Under the pieces are notes generated by a model. The model searched no databases. It saw only the letters and a program-made list of their open reading frames with translations, and was not told the DNA's origin. A stretch of 64,000 bases of DNA from Streptomyces sp. A2-16 (GTDB lineage Bacteria > Actinomycetota > Actinomycetes > Streptomycetales > Streptomycetaceae): positions 6,076,001-6,140,000 of the forward strand of contig NZ_CP063808.1 in assembly GCF_018128905.1 (NCBI RefSeq), given 5' to 3'. Below are positions 1 to 7,990 of the stretch, piece after piece (within the stretch, counting starts at the first letter, position 1; each line of letters opens with the position of its first letter). Position numbers and translations under genes: made by a program.

Positions 1-1
1 G

Positions 2-277
2 TTCCGGGGCCTCGCCCAGGCCGCCCACACCGATCCCGACCTTTTCCGGGCGCTGCGCGAGCTGCTCGTCGTCCCCGAACTGACCGGTCTCGCCACACTG
101 TTGCAGCGGGCCGTCGAGCGCGGCGAGCTCCCCGCCGACACCCCGGCCGTGCCCTACGTCCCCCACGCCCTGCTCGGCCTCATGGTCGCCCACCAGCTGC
201 TCGAGGACGGGCCGACCGGCCCGGAATTCGTGCGGAACTACGTCGACGCGGTGGTCCTGCCCGCCCTCGGCGTCTGA
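2..277 (+). CDS. TetR-family regulator, C-terminal part only
   Basis: Seen: an open frame enters from the left edge and stops with TGA at 275-277, giving 91 residues of an all-helical, Leu/Ala-rich segment that ends in NYVDAVVLPALGV. Known: such a tail is typical of the ligand-binding C-terminal domain of Streptomyces TetR repressors, where a final helix with a conserved hydrophobic end closes the dimer face. The DNA-binding part lies outside the window, so the class cannot be proven from here. It runs convergently toward the DJ-1 gene, 49 bp away, with no strong terminator between them. Inferred: one-component repressor of unknown target. Confidence 0.6.
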   Translation, partial: FRGLAQAAHTDPDLFRALRELLVVPELTGLATLLQRAVERGELPADTPAVPYVPHALLGLMVAHQLLEDGPTGPEFVRNYVDAVVLPALGV

Positions 278-326
278 GGTCGCCGTACCGCGGCAGACAG
301 GACCGGCCGCACGCGCCCGACCCCGA

Positions 327-1022
327 TCAGCCCAGCTTCTTCAGCAGTTCGACGGCGAGCGGCGCGGAGGACGACGGGTTCTGCCCGGTCACCAGATTGC
401 CGTCGACGATCACATGCGGCGCCCACGGCTCGGCCACGTCGACCTGGACGCCGGCCTCGGTGAGCCGGTCCTGGAGCAGCCACTTGGCCTTGTCGGCGAA
501 GCCCGCCTGGGTCTCCTCGGCGTTGGTGAAGGCGGCGACGCGGCGCCCGGCGAAGGCGTTGGAGCCGTCCGCCTTCGTGGCGGCGAGCAGCGCGGCCGGG
601 GCGTGGCAGACGACGCCGAGGGGCCTGCCGCTCTCCAGGGCACGGGTGAGCAGCCGGCCCGAGTCGGCGTCGACCGCGAGGTCCTCCATCGGCCCGTGGC
701 CGCCGGGGTAGAAGACGGCCGCGTAGTCGTCGAGGTTCACCTCCTCCAGCTTCAGCGGGCTCTGGAGCTCGGCCGCCGAGGCGAGCACCCCGGCGATGCG
801 GTCGGCGTTCTCCTGGCCGCCGTTGACCTCGGCGGCCAGGCTGCCCTTGTCCACGGTCGGCACGACACCGCCCGGGGTGGCCACGACGATCTCGTGTCCC
901 GCGGCCTTGAACGCCTCGTAGGGGGCGACGGCCTCCTCGGCCCAGTAGCCGGTGGGGTGCCGGGTGCCGTCGGCCAGGGTCCAGTGGTCGGCACCGGTCA
1001 TCACAAAGAGGATCTTCGACAT
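327..1022 (-). CDS. DJ-1/PfpI-family protein (class I glutamine amidotransferase-like)
   Basis: Seen: 231 residues starting MSKILFVMTGADHWTLADG. The nucleophile elbow GVVCHAPAALLAA carries the family cysteine followed by His, an acidic residue sits in the FYPGGHGPMEDLA segment, and the length is normal. Known: this branch resembles Hsp31-like or chaperone/glyoxalase III-like members that act on reactive carbonyls, but the exact reaction cannot be read from motifs. The start at 1022 is preferred over the in-frame ATG at 1049, which would add nine residues and overlap the divergent LysR gene. The two genes are back to back, so the LysR protein probably controls this one. Confidence 0.8.
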   Translation of the reverse strand: MSKILFVMTGADHWTLADGTRHPTGYWAEEAVAPYEAFKAAGHEIVVATPGGVVPTVDKGSLAAEVNGGQENADRIAGVLASAAELQSPLKLEEVNLDDYAAVFYPGGHGPMEDLAVDADSGRLLTRALESGRPLGVVCHAPAALLAATKADGSNAFAGRRVAAFTNAEETQAGFADKAKWLLQDRLTEAGVQVDVAEPWAPHVIVDGNLVTGQNPSSSAPLAVELLKKLG

Positions 1023-1047
1023 GGTGAAACCGTAGTCCTGCCCTGTC

Positions 1048-1060
1048 ATTGAAATCCAAT
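1048..1060. promoter_or_regulatory. candidate LysR box between DJ-1 and LysR genes
   Basis: The sequence ATTGAAATCCAAT is an interrupted palindrome (ATTG-N5-CAAT) of the T-N11-A kind favoured by LysR-type regulators. It lies in the short divergent gap between starts 1022 and 1073. Binding is inferred only. Confidence 0.4.
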
Positions 1061-1072
1061 AGGCTCACGCAT

Positions 1073-2017
1073 ATGAGGGATAGGAACACCAATGGCTCCG
1101 AGGATGCGGGCCGCGTCGCCGGAGCCCCGCTGGACCTGAACCTGCTGCGGACCTTCCTGACCGTGTACCGCACCGGTTCCTTCACCGCGGCCGCCCGCCT
1201 TCTCGGCCTGTCCCAGCCGACGGTCACCACCCAGATCCGCGCCCTGGAACGGCAGTTGGGCCGCGAGCTGTTCGAGCGCCGGGCGCGCGGCGTGACCCCG
1301 GCGGCGTACGCGGACGAGCTCGCCGCCCGGATCGTGGAGCCGCTGGACTCGCTCGCCTCGGTGGCGGGGCCCTCGGGGAACGGGGAGGACACCCCCGCCG
1401 AGCCCGTACATCTCGCCGGTCCGGCCGAGTTGCTGTCCCGGTGCGTCCTGCCCGGTCTCGCGCCCCTGGTGGACAAGGGGGTACTGCTGCGCATCACGCC
1501 GGGCCTGACCGAACCGCTCCTGGACGACCTGCGCGCCGGCCGTCACGACCTGGTGATCGCCACCTTCCGGCCGCGCGGCCGCACCCTCACGGCCCTGCCC
1601 CTGAACGACGAGGAGTTCGTGCTGGTCGCCGCCCCCGACCGGGCGCGAGGGCTGGGCGCGCCCGGCCACCTCGCGGCAGCGCTGCACGGCGTCCCGCTCG
1701 TCGCCTACGCCGAGGACCTGCCCATCGTGCGCCGTTACTGGCGGCATGTCTTCGGCAGGCGCCTGGTGCGGCAGCCCGCCGTGACCATGCCCGACCTGAA
1801 CGCGGTCAAGGCGGCGGTCGTCGGGGGCAGCGGGTTCACCGTGCTCCCCCGCTATCTGTGCGCCGGGGAGCTGGCGTCCGGGGCGCTGGTCCTGCTCCAC
1901 GACCCCGACGACCCACCCATCAACACGGCGTTCCTGGTGCAGCGCCCCGGCACCTCCGGCAATCCGCACGTGGCGCTGGTCCGCGACCACCTCCTGCACG
2001 CCGCGCGTGACTGGTAG
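1073..2017 (+). CDS. LysR-family transcriptional regulator
   Basis: Seen: 314 residues. An N-terminal winged helix-turn-helix (about residues 21-80) contains FTAAARLLGLSQPTVTTQIR, the hallmark of LysR proteins, followed by a periplasmic-binding-protein-like effector domain (about 95-300). Start: ATG 1073 is chosen; an in-frame TTG at 1049 would place the candidate LysR box inside the gene. Known: LysR proteins usually regulate the divergent neighbour, here the DJ-1 gene. The stop codon falls inside the first unit of an 18-bp tandem repeat (2007-2060), so the last codons of this gene are part of the duplication. The effector is unknown. Confidence 0.85.
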   Translation: MRDRNTNGSEDAGRVAGAPLDLNLLRTFLTVYRTGSFTAAARLLGLSQPTVTTQIRALERQLGRELFERRARGVTPAAYADELAARIVEPLDSLASVAGPSGNGEDTPAEPVHLAGPAELLSRCVLPGLAPLVDKGVLLRITPGLTEPLLDDLRAGRHDLVIATFRPRGRTLTALPLNDEEFVLVAAPDRARGLGAPGHLAAALHGVPLVAYAEDLPIVRRYWRHVFGRRLVRQPAVTMPDLNAVKAAVVGGSGFTVLPRYLCAGELASGALVLLHDPDDPPINTAFLVQRPGTSGNPHVALVRDHLLHAARDW

Positions 2018-2060
2018 CCCGGCCGTGACTGGCAGCCAGGCAGTGACTGGCAGCCCGCCG
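2007..2060. repeat. 18-bp tandem repeat, three units, at the LysR stop codon
   Basis: Units at 2007-2024, 2025-2042 and 2043-2060 begin GTGACTGGYAGCC and differ at only a few bases. The first unit contains the LysR stop; the other two lie between that gene and the next. The unit length keeps the reading frame. Confidence 0.85.
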
Positions 2061-2105
2061 AGGAACAGCCCCCGCCGGGACATCCCCGTCGGGCACACTC
2101 CTGTC

Positions 2106-2840
2106 ATGGAGACAGCCGAGTTCATCCGCATCCTGGACCGGGAAGGCCGGTTGCTCGCGTCGGCCGCCGAACAGGCGGGGCACGACGCCAAGGTGCCGAC
2201 CTGCCCGCAGTGGCAGGTGCGGGACCTGCTGCGGCACACGGGCACGGTGCATCGCTGGGCGACGGCGTTCGTGGCCGAGGAACGGACCGCCTTCCAGCCG
2301 CTCGAGGACGAACCCGCCCCCGCCGAAGAGGAGTTGGCGGCCTGGTTCCGCGCCGGCCACCGCCGCCTGGTCGACACCCTGGACTCCGCCGCACCCGACG
2401 TGCAGTGCTGGCACTTCTTCGCCGCCCCCTCCCCGCTCGCCTTCTGGGCCCGGCGGCAGGCGCACGAGACGGCCGTGCACCGTTTCGACGCGGAGGCGGC
2501 ACGCGGTGGCACCCCCGGCGAGATCGCGCGGGACTTCGCGGCCGACGGCATCGACGAGTTGCTGCGCGGCTTCCACGCCCGCGCGAAGAGCAGGGTCCGC
2601 AGCGCCGAGCCCCGGGTGCTGCGGGTGCGGGCGAGCGACACGGACGGCGCCGTGTGGACCGTACGCCTGACCGAGGAGCCGCCCGCGACCGAACGCGGCG
2701 AGGAAGGGGACGCCGACTGCGAGGTGTCCGGGCCGGCCGCCCGGCTGTACCTGGCGCTGTGGAACCGGCTGCCGTTCCCGCAGGTCACCGGTGACGTATC
2801 GGTCGCGGGGCTGTGGCGGGAGAGGTCCGCCGTGGGCTAG
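2106..2840 (+). CDS. maleylpyruvate isomerase-family (mycothiol-dependent, DinB-like) protein
   Basis: Seen: 244 residues. The N-terminal four-helix part has CPQWQVRDLLRHTGTVHRW (His44 and His49) and later WARRQAHETAVHRFD, the His set used for metal binding in the DinB/MDMPI fold. The C-terminal part resembles the second domain of actinobacterial MDMPI proteins. Known: some members are mycothiol-dependent maleylpyruvate isomerases, and others serve as thiol transferases or have no known substrate. Start: ATG 2106 is chosen, because the upstream in-frame start at 2007 would translate the tandem repeat. The gene ends convergently with the MarR gene, sharing bases 2837-2840. The exact reaction is not deducible. 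Confidence 0.75.
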   Translation: METAEFIRILDREGRLLASAAEQAGHDAKVPTCPQWQVRDLLRHTGTVHRWATAFVAEERTAFQPLEDEPAPAEEELAAWFRAGHRRLVDTLDSAAPDVQCWHFFAAPSPLAFWARRQAHETAVHRFDAEAARGGTPGEIARDFAADGIDELLRGFHARAKSRVRSAEPRVLRVRASDTDGAVWTVRLTEEPPATERGEEGDADCEVSGPAARLYLALWNRLPFPQVTGDVSVAGLWRERSAVG

Positions 2841-3226
2841 GAGGGTTCCAGCATCCGGGTGAGGACCGCGCGCTGCACCGGCAGGGCCGCCCGGTGCAGG
2901 GCGTGCCCCTTCGCCGTGAGCGAGACCCGTACGCCCCGCCGGTCCTCCGCGCACATCCCGCGCTCGACGAGCCCGTCCTTCTCCAGCCGTGCGATCAGCC
3001 GGGACAGCGCGCTCTGGCTCAGATGAACCCGCTCGGAGATCTCCTGCACCCGGTAGGCGCAGCCGCCGTCGGCCAGGACGTCCAGCACCTCGAAGTCGCT
3101 GCCGCACAGGCCGTGTTGATGGAGAGCACGGTCCAGTTCGCACTGCGTGCGCGCGTGCAGCGCCAGGATGTCCCGCCAGTGCTCCGCGAGTGCCTGCTCG
3201 GGCTTCTTCGCCACCATGCGCGGCAC
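2837..3226 (-). CDS. MarR-family transcriptional regulator
   Basis: Seen: 129 residues. A winged helix-turn-helix with LSQSALSRLIARLEKDGLVER is followed by the wing EDRRGVRVSLTAKG, both diagnostic of MarR. An alternative ATG at 3217 would remove three residues. The gene is divergent from a DHA2-type efflux pump. The 77-bp gap holds several ATGC/GCAT-type palindromes. Known: MarR repressors of this arrangement typically sense the drug or phenolic compound exported by the neighbour and repress both genes. Inferred: local repressor of the MFS pump. Three Cys (in CGSDF, GGCAYR and GMCAED) could be redox-sensing, but this is speculative. Confidence 0.85.
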   Translation of the reverse strand: MPRMVAKKPEQALAEHWRDILALHARTQCELDRALHQHGLCGSDFEVLDVLADGGCAYRVQEISERVHLSQSALSRLIARLEKDGLVERGMCAEDRRGVRVSLTAKGHALHRAALPVQRAVLTRMLEPS

Positions 3227-3247
3227 CGTAGCAGAGAGCCAGGATTA

Positions 3248-3291
3248 TTGCATTGGAATTAAATGCGTTTGCATTCGATGCATGCGCATGT
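3248..3291. promoter_or_regulatory. palindrome cluster, candidate MarR operator
   Basis: Between the MarR and MFS genes lies an AT-richer stretch with a perfect palindrome TGCATTCGATGCA at 3270-3282 and an overlapping ATGC-N4-GCAT element just before it. The position covers both likely promoters. Repressor binding is inferred. Confidence 0.5.
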
Positions 3292-3303
3292 AGTGTCTTC
3301 GCC

Positions 3304-4791
3304 ATGACCTCTCCGCTCACCACCCCCGCGGACCCGTCCTCAGCGGTCCGCTGGACTCCCCGGCTCTGGGGCACCCTGCTGGTGCTGTGCGCCGCGATGT
3401 TCCTGGACGCCCTCGACGTGTCGATGGTCGGCGTCGCGCTCCCGTCCATCGGCGCGGACCTGGGCCTTTCCACCTCGACGCTGCAATGGATCGTCAGCGG
3501 CTACATCCTCGGCTACGGCGGGCTGCTGCTCCTGGGCGGCCGGGCCGCCGACCTGCTGGGCCGGCGCCAGGTCTTCCTGGTGGCCCTCGGCGTCTTCGCG
3601 GTCGCCTCCCTGCTCGGCGGGCTCGTCGACTCGGGCCCGCTGCTGATCGCCAGCCGCTTCGTCAAGGGCCTGAGCGCGGCCTTCACCGCACCGGCCGGCC
3701 TGTCCATCATCACGACGACCTTCGCCGAAGGCCCCCTGCGCAACCGCGCCTTGTCCATCTACACCACCTGCGGCGCCACCGGCTACTCCATGGGCCTGGT
3801 CTTCTCCGGCCTGCTCACGGAGGCCAGCTGGCGCTACACCATGCTGCTGCCCGCACCCGTCGCCCTGCTCGCCCTCGTCGTCGGCCTGAAGCTGCTGCCG
3901 CGCAGCGAGCGCGAGCAGAACACCGGCGGCTACGACATCCCCGGCGCGGTCCTCGGCACCGCCTCGATGCTGCTGCTGGTGTTCACCGTCGTCCAGGCAC
4001 CCGAGGCCGGCTGGGGCTCGCTCCGCACCCTCCTGTCCTTCGCGGCCGTCGCCGCCCTGCTCACCGCGTTCGTGACCGTCGAGCGGCGCAGCGCGAGCCC
4101 GCTGATCCGGCTCGGCGTGCTGCGCTCGGGACCCCAGGTGCGAGCCCAGCTGGGGGCGTTGACCTTCCTCGGCAGCTACATGGGCTTCCAGTTCCTGGTG
4201 ACGTTCTACATGCAGCAACTGCTCGGCTGGTCGGCACTGCACACCGCGTTGGCCTTCCTGCCGGCGGGTGCGCTGGTGGCGCTGTCCGCGACCAAGGTGG
4301 GCACGGTCATCGACCGGTTCGGCACCCCGCGTCTGATCGTGGTGGGCTTCGCGCTCATGGTCGTCGGCTATCTGCTGTTCCTGCGCATCGACCTCGCCCC
4401 GGTCTACGCGGCGGTGATCCTGCCGACCATGCTGCTGGTCGGCGCCGCCTTCGCGCTGACCTTCCCCTCCCTCAACGTCCAGGCCACCAACGGCGTGGAC
4501 GAGCACGAGCAGGGCATGGTCTCGGGTCTGCTCAACACCTCGGTCCAGGTGGGCGGCGCGCTGTTCCTCGCCGTGGTGACGGCGGTGCTGACGGCGAACG
4601 CCCCCGCGGAGGGCGCCTCCCCGCAGGCCGTCCTCGACAGCTACCTGCCCGCACTGACGGTGGTCACCGGAATCGCGGTCGTGGGTCTTCTGATCTCGCT
4701 CACAGGACTGCGGGTTCGGCGTCGGCAGCCGACCGTGGTGGTCGCCAAGTCCCTCTCCCAGGAGGCGGAGCGCGTACCCGTACGCGACTAG
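3304..4791 (+). CDS. MFS drug exporter, DHA2 (EmrB/QacA) type
   Basis: Seen: 495 residues with about 14 hydrophobic segments. Family signatures include FLDALDVSMVGVALPSIG in the first membrane helix, WIVSGYILGYGGLLLLGGR (motif around helices 2-3 with GGRAADLLGRR) and a long central hydrophilic linker. Known: DHA2 pumps are proton-driven multidrug exporters. Start: ATG 3304 is chosen; the in-frame ATG at 3253 would put the operator palindromes into the gene. There is almost no leader between the palindromes and the start. Control is inferred to be by the divergent MarR protein. Substrate unknown. Confidence 0.85.
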   Translation: MTSPLTTPADPSSAVRWTPRLWGTLLVLCAAMFLDALDVSMVGVALPSIGADLGLSTSTLQWIVSGYILGYGGLLLLGGRAADLLGRRQVFLVALGVFAVASLLGGLVDSGPLLIASRFVKGLSAAFTAPAGLSIITTTFAEGPLRNRALSIYTTCGATGYSMGLVFSGLLTEASWRYTMLLPAPVALLALVVGLKLLPRSEREQNTGGYDIPGAVLGTASMLLLVFTVVQAPEAGWGSLRTLLSFAAVAALLTAFVTVERRSASPLIRLGVLRSGPQVRAQLGALTFLGSYMGFQFLVTFYMQQLLGWSALHTALAFLPAGALVALSATKVGTVIDRFGTPRLIVVGFALMVVGYLLFLRIDLAPVYAAVILPTMLLVGAAFALTFPSLNVQATNGVDEHEQGMVSGLLNTSVQVGGALFLAVVTAVLTANAPAEGASPQAVLDSYLPALTVVTGIAVVGLLISLTGLRVRRRQPTVVVAKSLSQEAERVPVRD

Positions 4792-4866
4792 GGGGAACGC
4801 CTCCCACCCCGTGTGCCCGGCGCGGCCCGCTTGCTCCGCCGGGCACACGGCTGTGAGACTCGAAGG

Positions 4867-5154
4867 ATGGAGACCTACGGGGGCCGCCGGAACCAGGCGG
4901 AGCGGGATGCCATCACCGTCGAGATCGGATACGCCCTGTTCAGCGCGCTGTTCGCGGCGGCCGTGCTGTTCGGGGCGGTGGCGGGACCGGCGCTGCTGTT
5001 CGAACTTCCGGGCACCGTGGAGAAGTTGCTGGTGCGCGTCGGGCTCACGATCGCACCCGTCCTCTTCGTCGCCCGGGTGATCAGTGTGCTGGTGCGCTTC
5101 AGGCGACAGGGCCCTCAACCCAGCCAGCCGGGCCGCACCAACCCCGACTCGTAG
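4867..5154 (+). CDS. small two-helix membrane protein (DUF6332-like)
   Basis: Seen: 95 residues beginning METYGGRRNQAERDAITVEI. There are two hydrophobic helices (about 22-48 and 58-78) and a basic, Pro-rich tail. Known from memory: short Streptomyces proteins of the DUF6332 type share the opening QAERDAITVEIGYAL pattern; the assignment is not checked. No function is known. Its last 40 bases overlap the 3' end of the convergent response-regulator gene, and the codon pattern supports both frames. Confidence 0.6.
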   Translation: METYGGRRNQAERDAITVEIGYALFSALFAAAVLFGAVAGPALLFELPGTVEKLLVRVGLTIAPVLFVARVISVLVRFRRQGPQPSQPGRTNPDS

Positions 5155-5780
5155 GCCAGCACCACCAGTTGGGCCCGGTCGCGGGCACCGAGCTTGACCA
5201 TGGTGCGGCTGACGTGGGTCTTGGCGGTGAGGGGGCTGACGACCAGGCGGCGGGCGATCTCCTCGTTGGACAGACCGATGCCGACCAGGGCCATCACCTC
5301 CCTCTCCCGCTCGGTGAGTTCGGCGAGGGCGCCCTCGGCCGCGGGCTCCTTGGAGCGGGCCGCGAACTCGGCGATGAGACGTCGGGTCACTCCCGGCGAG
5401 AGCAGCGCGTCGCCCTCGACCACCGCCCTGACGGCCCGCAGGAGTTCCTCCGGTTCGGTGTCCTTGACGAGAAAGCCGGAGGCGCCCGAACGGATCGCCT
5501 CGAAGACGTACTCGTCGAGCTCGAAGGTGGTGAGCATGACCACCTTCACCTCTTTCAGGGTGGCGTCCTCGGTGATGCGCCGGGTCGCGGCGAGTCCGTC
5601 GAGCCGCGGCATCCGGATGTCCATCAGGACTATGTCCGGCCGCAGTTCGCCCACCTTGCGCAGCGCCTCCTCGCCGTCCGAGGCCTCCCCCGCCACCTCG
5701 ATGTCCGGCTGCGCGTCGAGCAGCGCCCGGAAGCCGGCCCGCACGAGCGACTGGTCGTCGGCGAGCAGTACGCGGATCAC
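5115..5780 (-). CDS. NarL/FixJ-family response regulator
   Basis: Seen: 221 residues. The receiver domain (1-120) has acidic pair DD at 8-9, phosphoacceptor Asp54 in IVLMDIRMPR and a conserved Lys in FLVKDTEPEE. The LuxR-type helix-turn-helix (about 151-211) contains LTEREREVMALVGIGLSNEE. Known: partner of HisKA_3 kinases; phosphorylation drives dimerisation and DNA binding. It is encoded directly after the kinase with a 4-bp ATGA overlap, so the two are translated together. The regulon is unknown. Confidence 0.92.
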   Translation of the reverse strand: MIRVLLADDQSLVRAGFRALLDAQPDIEVAGEASDGEEALRKVGELRPDIVLMDIRMPRLDGLAATRRITEDATLKEVKVVMLTTFELDEYVFEAIRSGASGFLVKDTEPEELLRAVRAVVEGDALLSPGVTRRLIAEFAARSKEPAAEGALAELTEREREVMALVGIGLSNEEIARRLVVSPLTAKTHVSRTMVKLGARDRAQLVVLAYESGLVRPGWLG

Positions 5781-7015
5781 CGGTTTTCCTCCCTGGCCTT
5801 CACTGTGAGCGGCAGTACTGCGAGCACCCCGAAGCCTCCGTCGGGACGCGGTCCCGCCTCGATCGTGCCACCGAGGGCGGCGGCCCGCTCCCGCATTCCG
5901 GCCAGACCGTTGCCGCTGCCGCCCGCGTCGGCGCCGGTCGCGGGTCCGTCGTCGTCGATACGGAGCCGTAGCGCGTCCTCGTCGTGATCGAGCCGCACGC
6001 GCGCGCGACGCGATCCCGAGTGCCGTACGACATTGGTGAGCGCCTCCTGGACGATGCGGAAGGCGGCGAGATCCGCCCCGGGCGGCAGCCCCGGCGCCGA
6101 TCCCTCCACCTCGACGGCGAGGCCGGCGCCGGCCGCCTGGTGGACCAGCTCGGGCAGCCGGTCGAGGCCCGGGGCGGGGGCGCGCGGCGCGTCACCGGGG
6201 GTGCGCAGGGTGTCGAGCACCTGGCGCACCTCGCCGAGCGCCTCCTTGCTGGCGGCCTTGATGGTGGTGAGGGCGGTGCGGGCCTGTTCGGGGTCGGTGT
6301 CGAGGAGGGCGAGTCCGACGCCGGCCTGGACGTTGATGACGGAGATGCTGTGCGCGAGGACGTCGTGCAGTTCGCGGGCGATCCGCAGCCGCTCCTCGTC
6401 GGCGCGGCGCTGTGCGGCCCGGGCGCGCTCGGCACGCTCGCGAGCCCACTGTTCGCGGCGGGTGCGGGCCAGCTCCGACACGGCGACGATCGCGACCACC
6501 CAGGCGGCGATCACGCCCTCCTGGCCCCAGGGGGCGGCCGGGTCCCCCGTCGGCGGCAGCCACTGGTACAGCCAGTGCGCGACCAGGACGTGCCCGGCCC
6601 AGAGCATCCCCAGCGCGGCCCAGGCGGCCCTGCGGTGCCCGGCCACGACGGCGCTGAAGCAGGCGAGGGCGACGGTCAGGAAGACGGGCCCGTACGGATA
6701 CCCGGCGCCCAGGTACAGCATGGCGGCGGCCGCGGTCCCGAACACGACGAGCACCGGCTGCCGGTGCCGCCACAGCAACAGCCCCGAGCCGACCACGAGC
6801 AGCACCCGCGCGAACGTGTCGAGCGGGGCCCGCTCACCGACCTGCTGCTGGGCCGCGTAGTTCGACCCGCCGAGCACGAAGAACGTGAGCACCAGCGTGG
6901 ACGGCCACGGCCACCGGGACCGCTGCCCGTCGCCGTCGGGGCCCCGCCACCATGACGCCCCGTGCCGCCGCCACCGCGACGGACCTCCCCCACGACCGCC
7001 CTGCTCACCGTCCAT
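5777..7015 (-). CDS. two-component sensor histidine kinase (HisKA_3 type)
   Basis: Seen: 412 residues. An N-terminal hydrophobic region of four to five membrane helices (about 39-185) leads to a dimerisation domain with phospho-His217 in RELHDVLAHSISVINVQAG, then an HATPase domain with EALTNVVRHSG and NGLAGMRERAAALGG. Known: this layout is the NarX/DesK-like class that pairs with NarL-type regulators. Start: ATG 7015 gives a short, basic cytoplasmic tail before the first helix; longer in-frame forms run into non-conserved low-complexity sequence. There is no large extracellular loop, so the signal may come from the membrane itself. Confidence 0.88.
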   Translation of the reverse strand: MDGEQGGRGGGPSRWRRHGASWWRGPDGDGQRSRWPWPSTLVLTFFVLGGSNYAAQQQVGERAPLDTFARVLLVVGSGLLLWRHRQPVLVVFGTAAAAMLYLGAGYPYGPVFLTVALACFSAVVAGHRRAAWAALGMLWAGHVLVAHWLYQWLPPTGDPAAPWGQEGVIAAWVVAIVAVSELARTRREQWARERAERARAAQRRADEERLRIARELHDVLAHSISVINVQAGVGLALLDTDPEQARTALTTIKAASKEALGEVRQVLDTLRTPGDAPRAPAPGLDRLPELVHQAAGAGLAVEVEGSAPGLPPGADLAAFRIVQEALTNVVRHSGSRRARVRLDHDEDALRLRIDDDGPATGADAGGSGNGLAGMRERAAALGGTIEAGPRPDGGFGVLAVLPLTVKAREENR

Positions 7016-7167
7016 GTCCGCCACGCTAGACGCATCGGTCCGGCCCGGGCGTCCCCCGGACGTGGCGATCACCCGTACTCCCGGCGAAGTACGCGACCGG
7101 CCAGGACGGCGCCACCGGCGAGAGACTGCCCGGCCCGGCACCAGCCCACGCACAGTCGGCGGGGCCC

Positions 7168-7860
7168 CTAGCGCAGGCCCACGCCCCGCCCCAGCTGCCG
7201 CACGGCATGCCGGAAGAACGGCTCCCGGTCCTCCACGACCCGGTTGAACTGACCGAAGAGTTCGAAGCCGACCAGGCCGAAGAGCTGGGCCCAGGCCACC
7301 ACCAGGGCCGCGGTCACCGCGGGCGGGAGGTCGGGGGCGAGGTCGGCGGCGATGCGGTCGGCCTCGGTGCGGAGGTCGTCGGGCACCGGGGGCGGTTCCT
7401 CCAGGCCGCCCGGGCCCTGGTGGGCGTCGCGGACGATGCCGATCAGGAGGAGGCCGACGCGGGCGGCGGGCGGGACGGTGGTCTGCGGCGCGGTGTAGCC
7501 GGGGACGGGAGAGCCGTAGATCAGGGCGTACTCGTGCGGATGACCGAGCGACCAGCGGCGGACCGCCTCGCACGACGCGACCCAGCGCTCCAGCGGGGCC
7601 GCCTGCGCGACGGCCTCGTGCGCCTGTTCCGCGCTCTGCCCCAGGGAGTCGTACGCGTCGATGATCAGGGCCGTGAGCAGGTCGTCGCGGCTCGGGAAGT
7701 AGCGGTACAGCGCCGAGGAGACCATCCCCAGCTCACGCGCGACGGCCCGCAGCGACAGCTTCGCCGCGCCCTCCGCCGCGAGCTGCCGGCGCGCCTCGTC
7801 CTTGATGGCGGCGGTGACTTCGATCCGGGCGCGGGCCCGGGCTCCTTGTGCGGTGCTCAT
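7168..7860 (-). CDS. TetR-family regulator (WHG-type C-terminal domain)
   Basis: Seen: 230 residues. The N-terminal helix-turn-helix contains LSLRAVARELGMVSSALYRY; the C-terminal domain has HPHEYALIYGSPVPGY, characteristic of the WHG class. Known: TetR repressors bind short palindromes and release them on ligand binding. Two copies of GAGAGCACYGCTCTY lie in the gap to the divergent deazaflavin reductase gene, one near each promoter. Start: ATG 7860, because the longer in-frame start at 7908 would run through the first operator. Inferred: autorepressor and repressor of the reductase gene. Confidence 0.88.
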   Translation of the reverse strand: MSTAQGARARARIEVTAAIKDEARRQLAAEGAAKLSLRAVARELGMVSSALYRYFPSRDDLLTALIIDAYDSLGQSAEQAHEAVAQAAPLERWVASCEAVRRWSLGHPHEYALIYGSPVPGYTAPQTTVPPAARVGLLLIGIVRDAHQGPGGLEEPPPVPDDLRTEADRIAADLAPDLPPAVTAALVVAWAQLFGLVGFELFGQFNRVVEDREPFFRHAVRQLGRGVGLR

Positions 7861-7882
7861 GCGGCCAGTCTTCCACAGAAGC

Positions 7883-7971
7883 AGAGCAGTGCACACAAAC
7901 GAGAGCACTGCTCTTGCATTGGGTCACCGATGCGTGCAGACTGATGCCACGGAAACGAGAGCACCGCTCTC
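7883..7971. promoter_or_regulatory. twin TetR operators plus a half-site
   Basis: GAGAGCACTGCTCTT at 7901-7915 and GAGAGCACCGCTCTC at 7957-7971 are near-identical palindromes 56 bp apart. Upstream of the first, AGAGCAGTGC (7883-7892) pairs perfectly with GCACTGCTCT (7905-7914). One site faces each divergent gene. This is strong sequence evidence for a TetR operator pair; binding is inferred. Confidence 0.75.
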
Positions 7972-7990
7972 CCAACTGATGGGGATCACC

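Noticed and set aside
3340..5118. Long minus-strand frame opposite the MFS pump
   Set aside because: Its composition is Gly/Gln/Arg/His-rich, typical of antisense of a GC-rich membrane gene.
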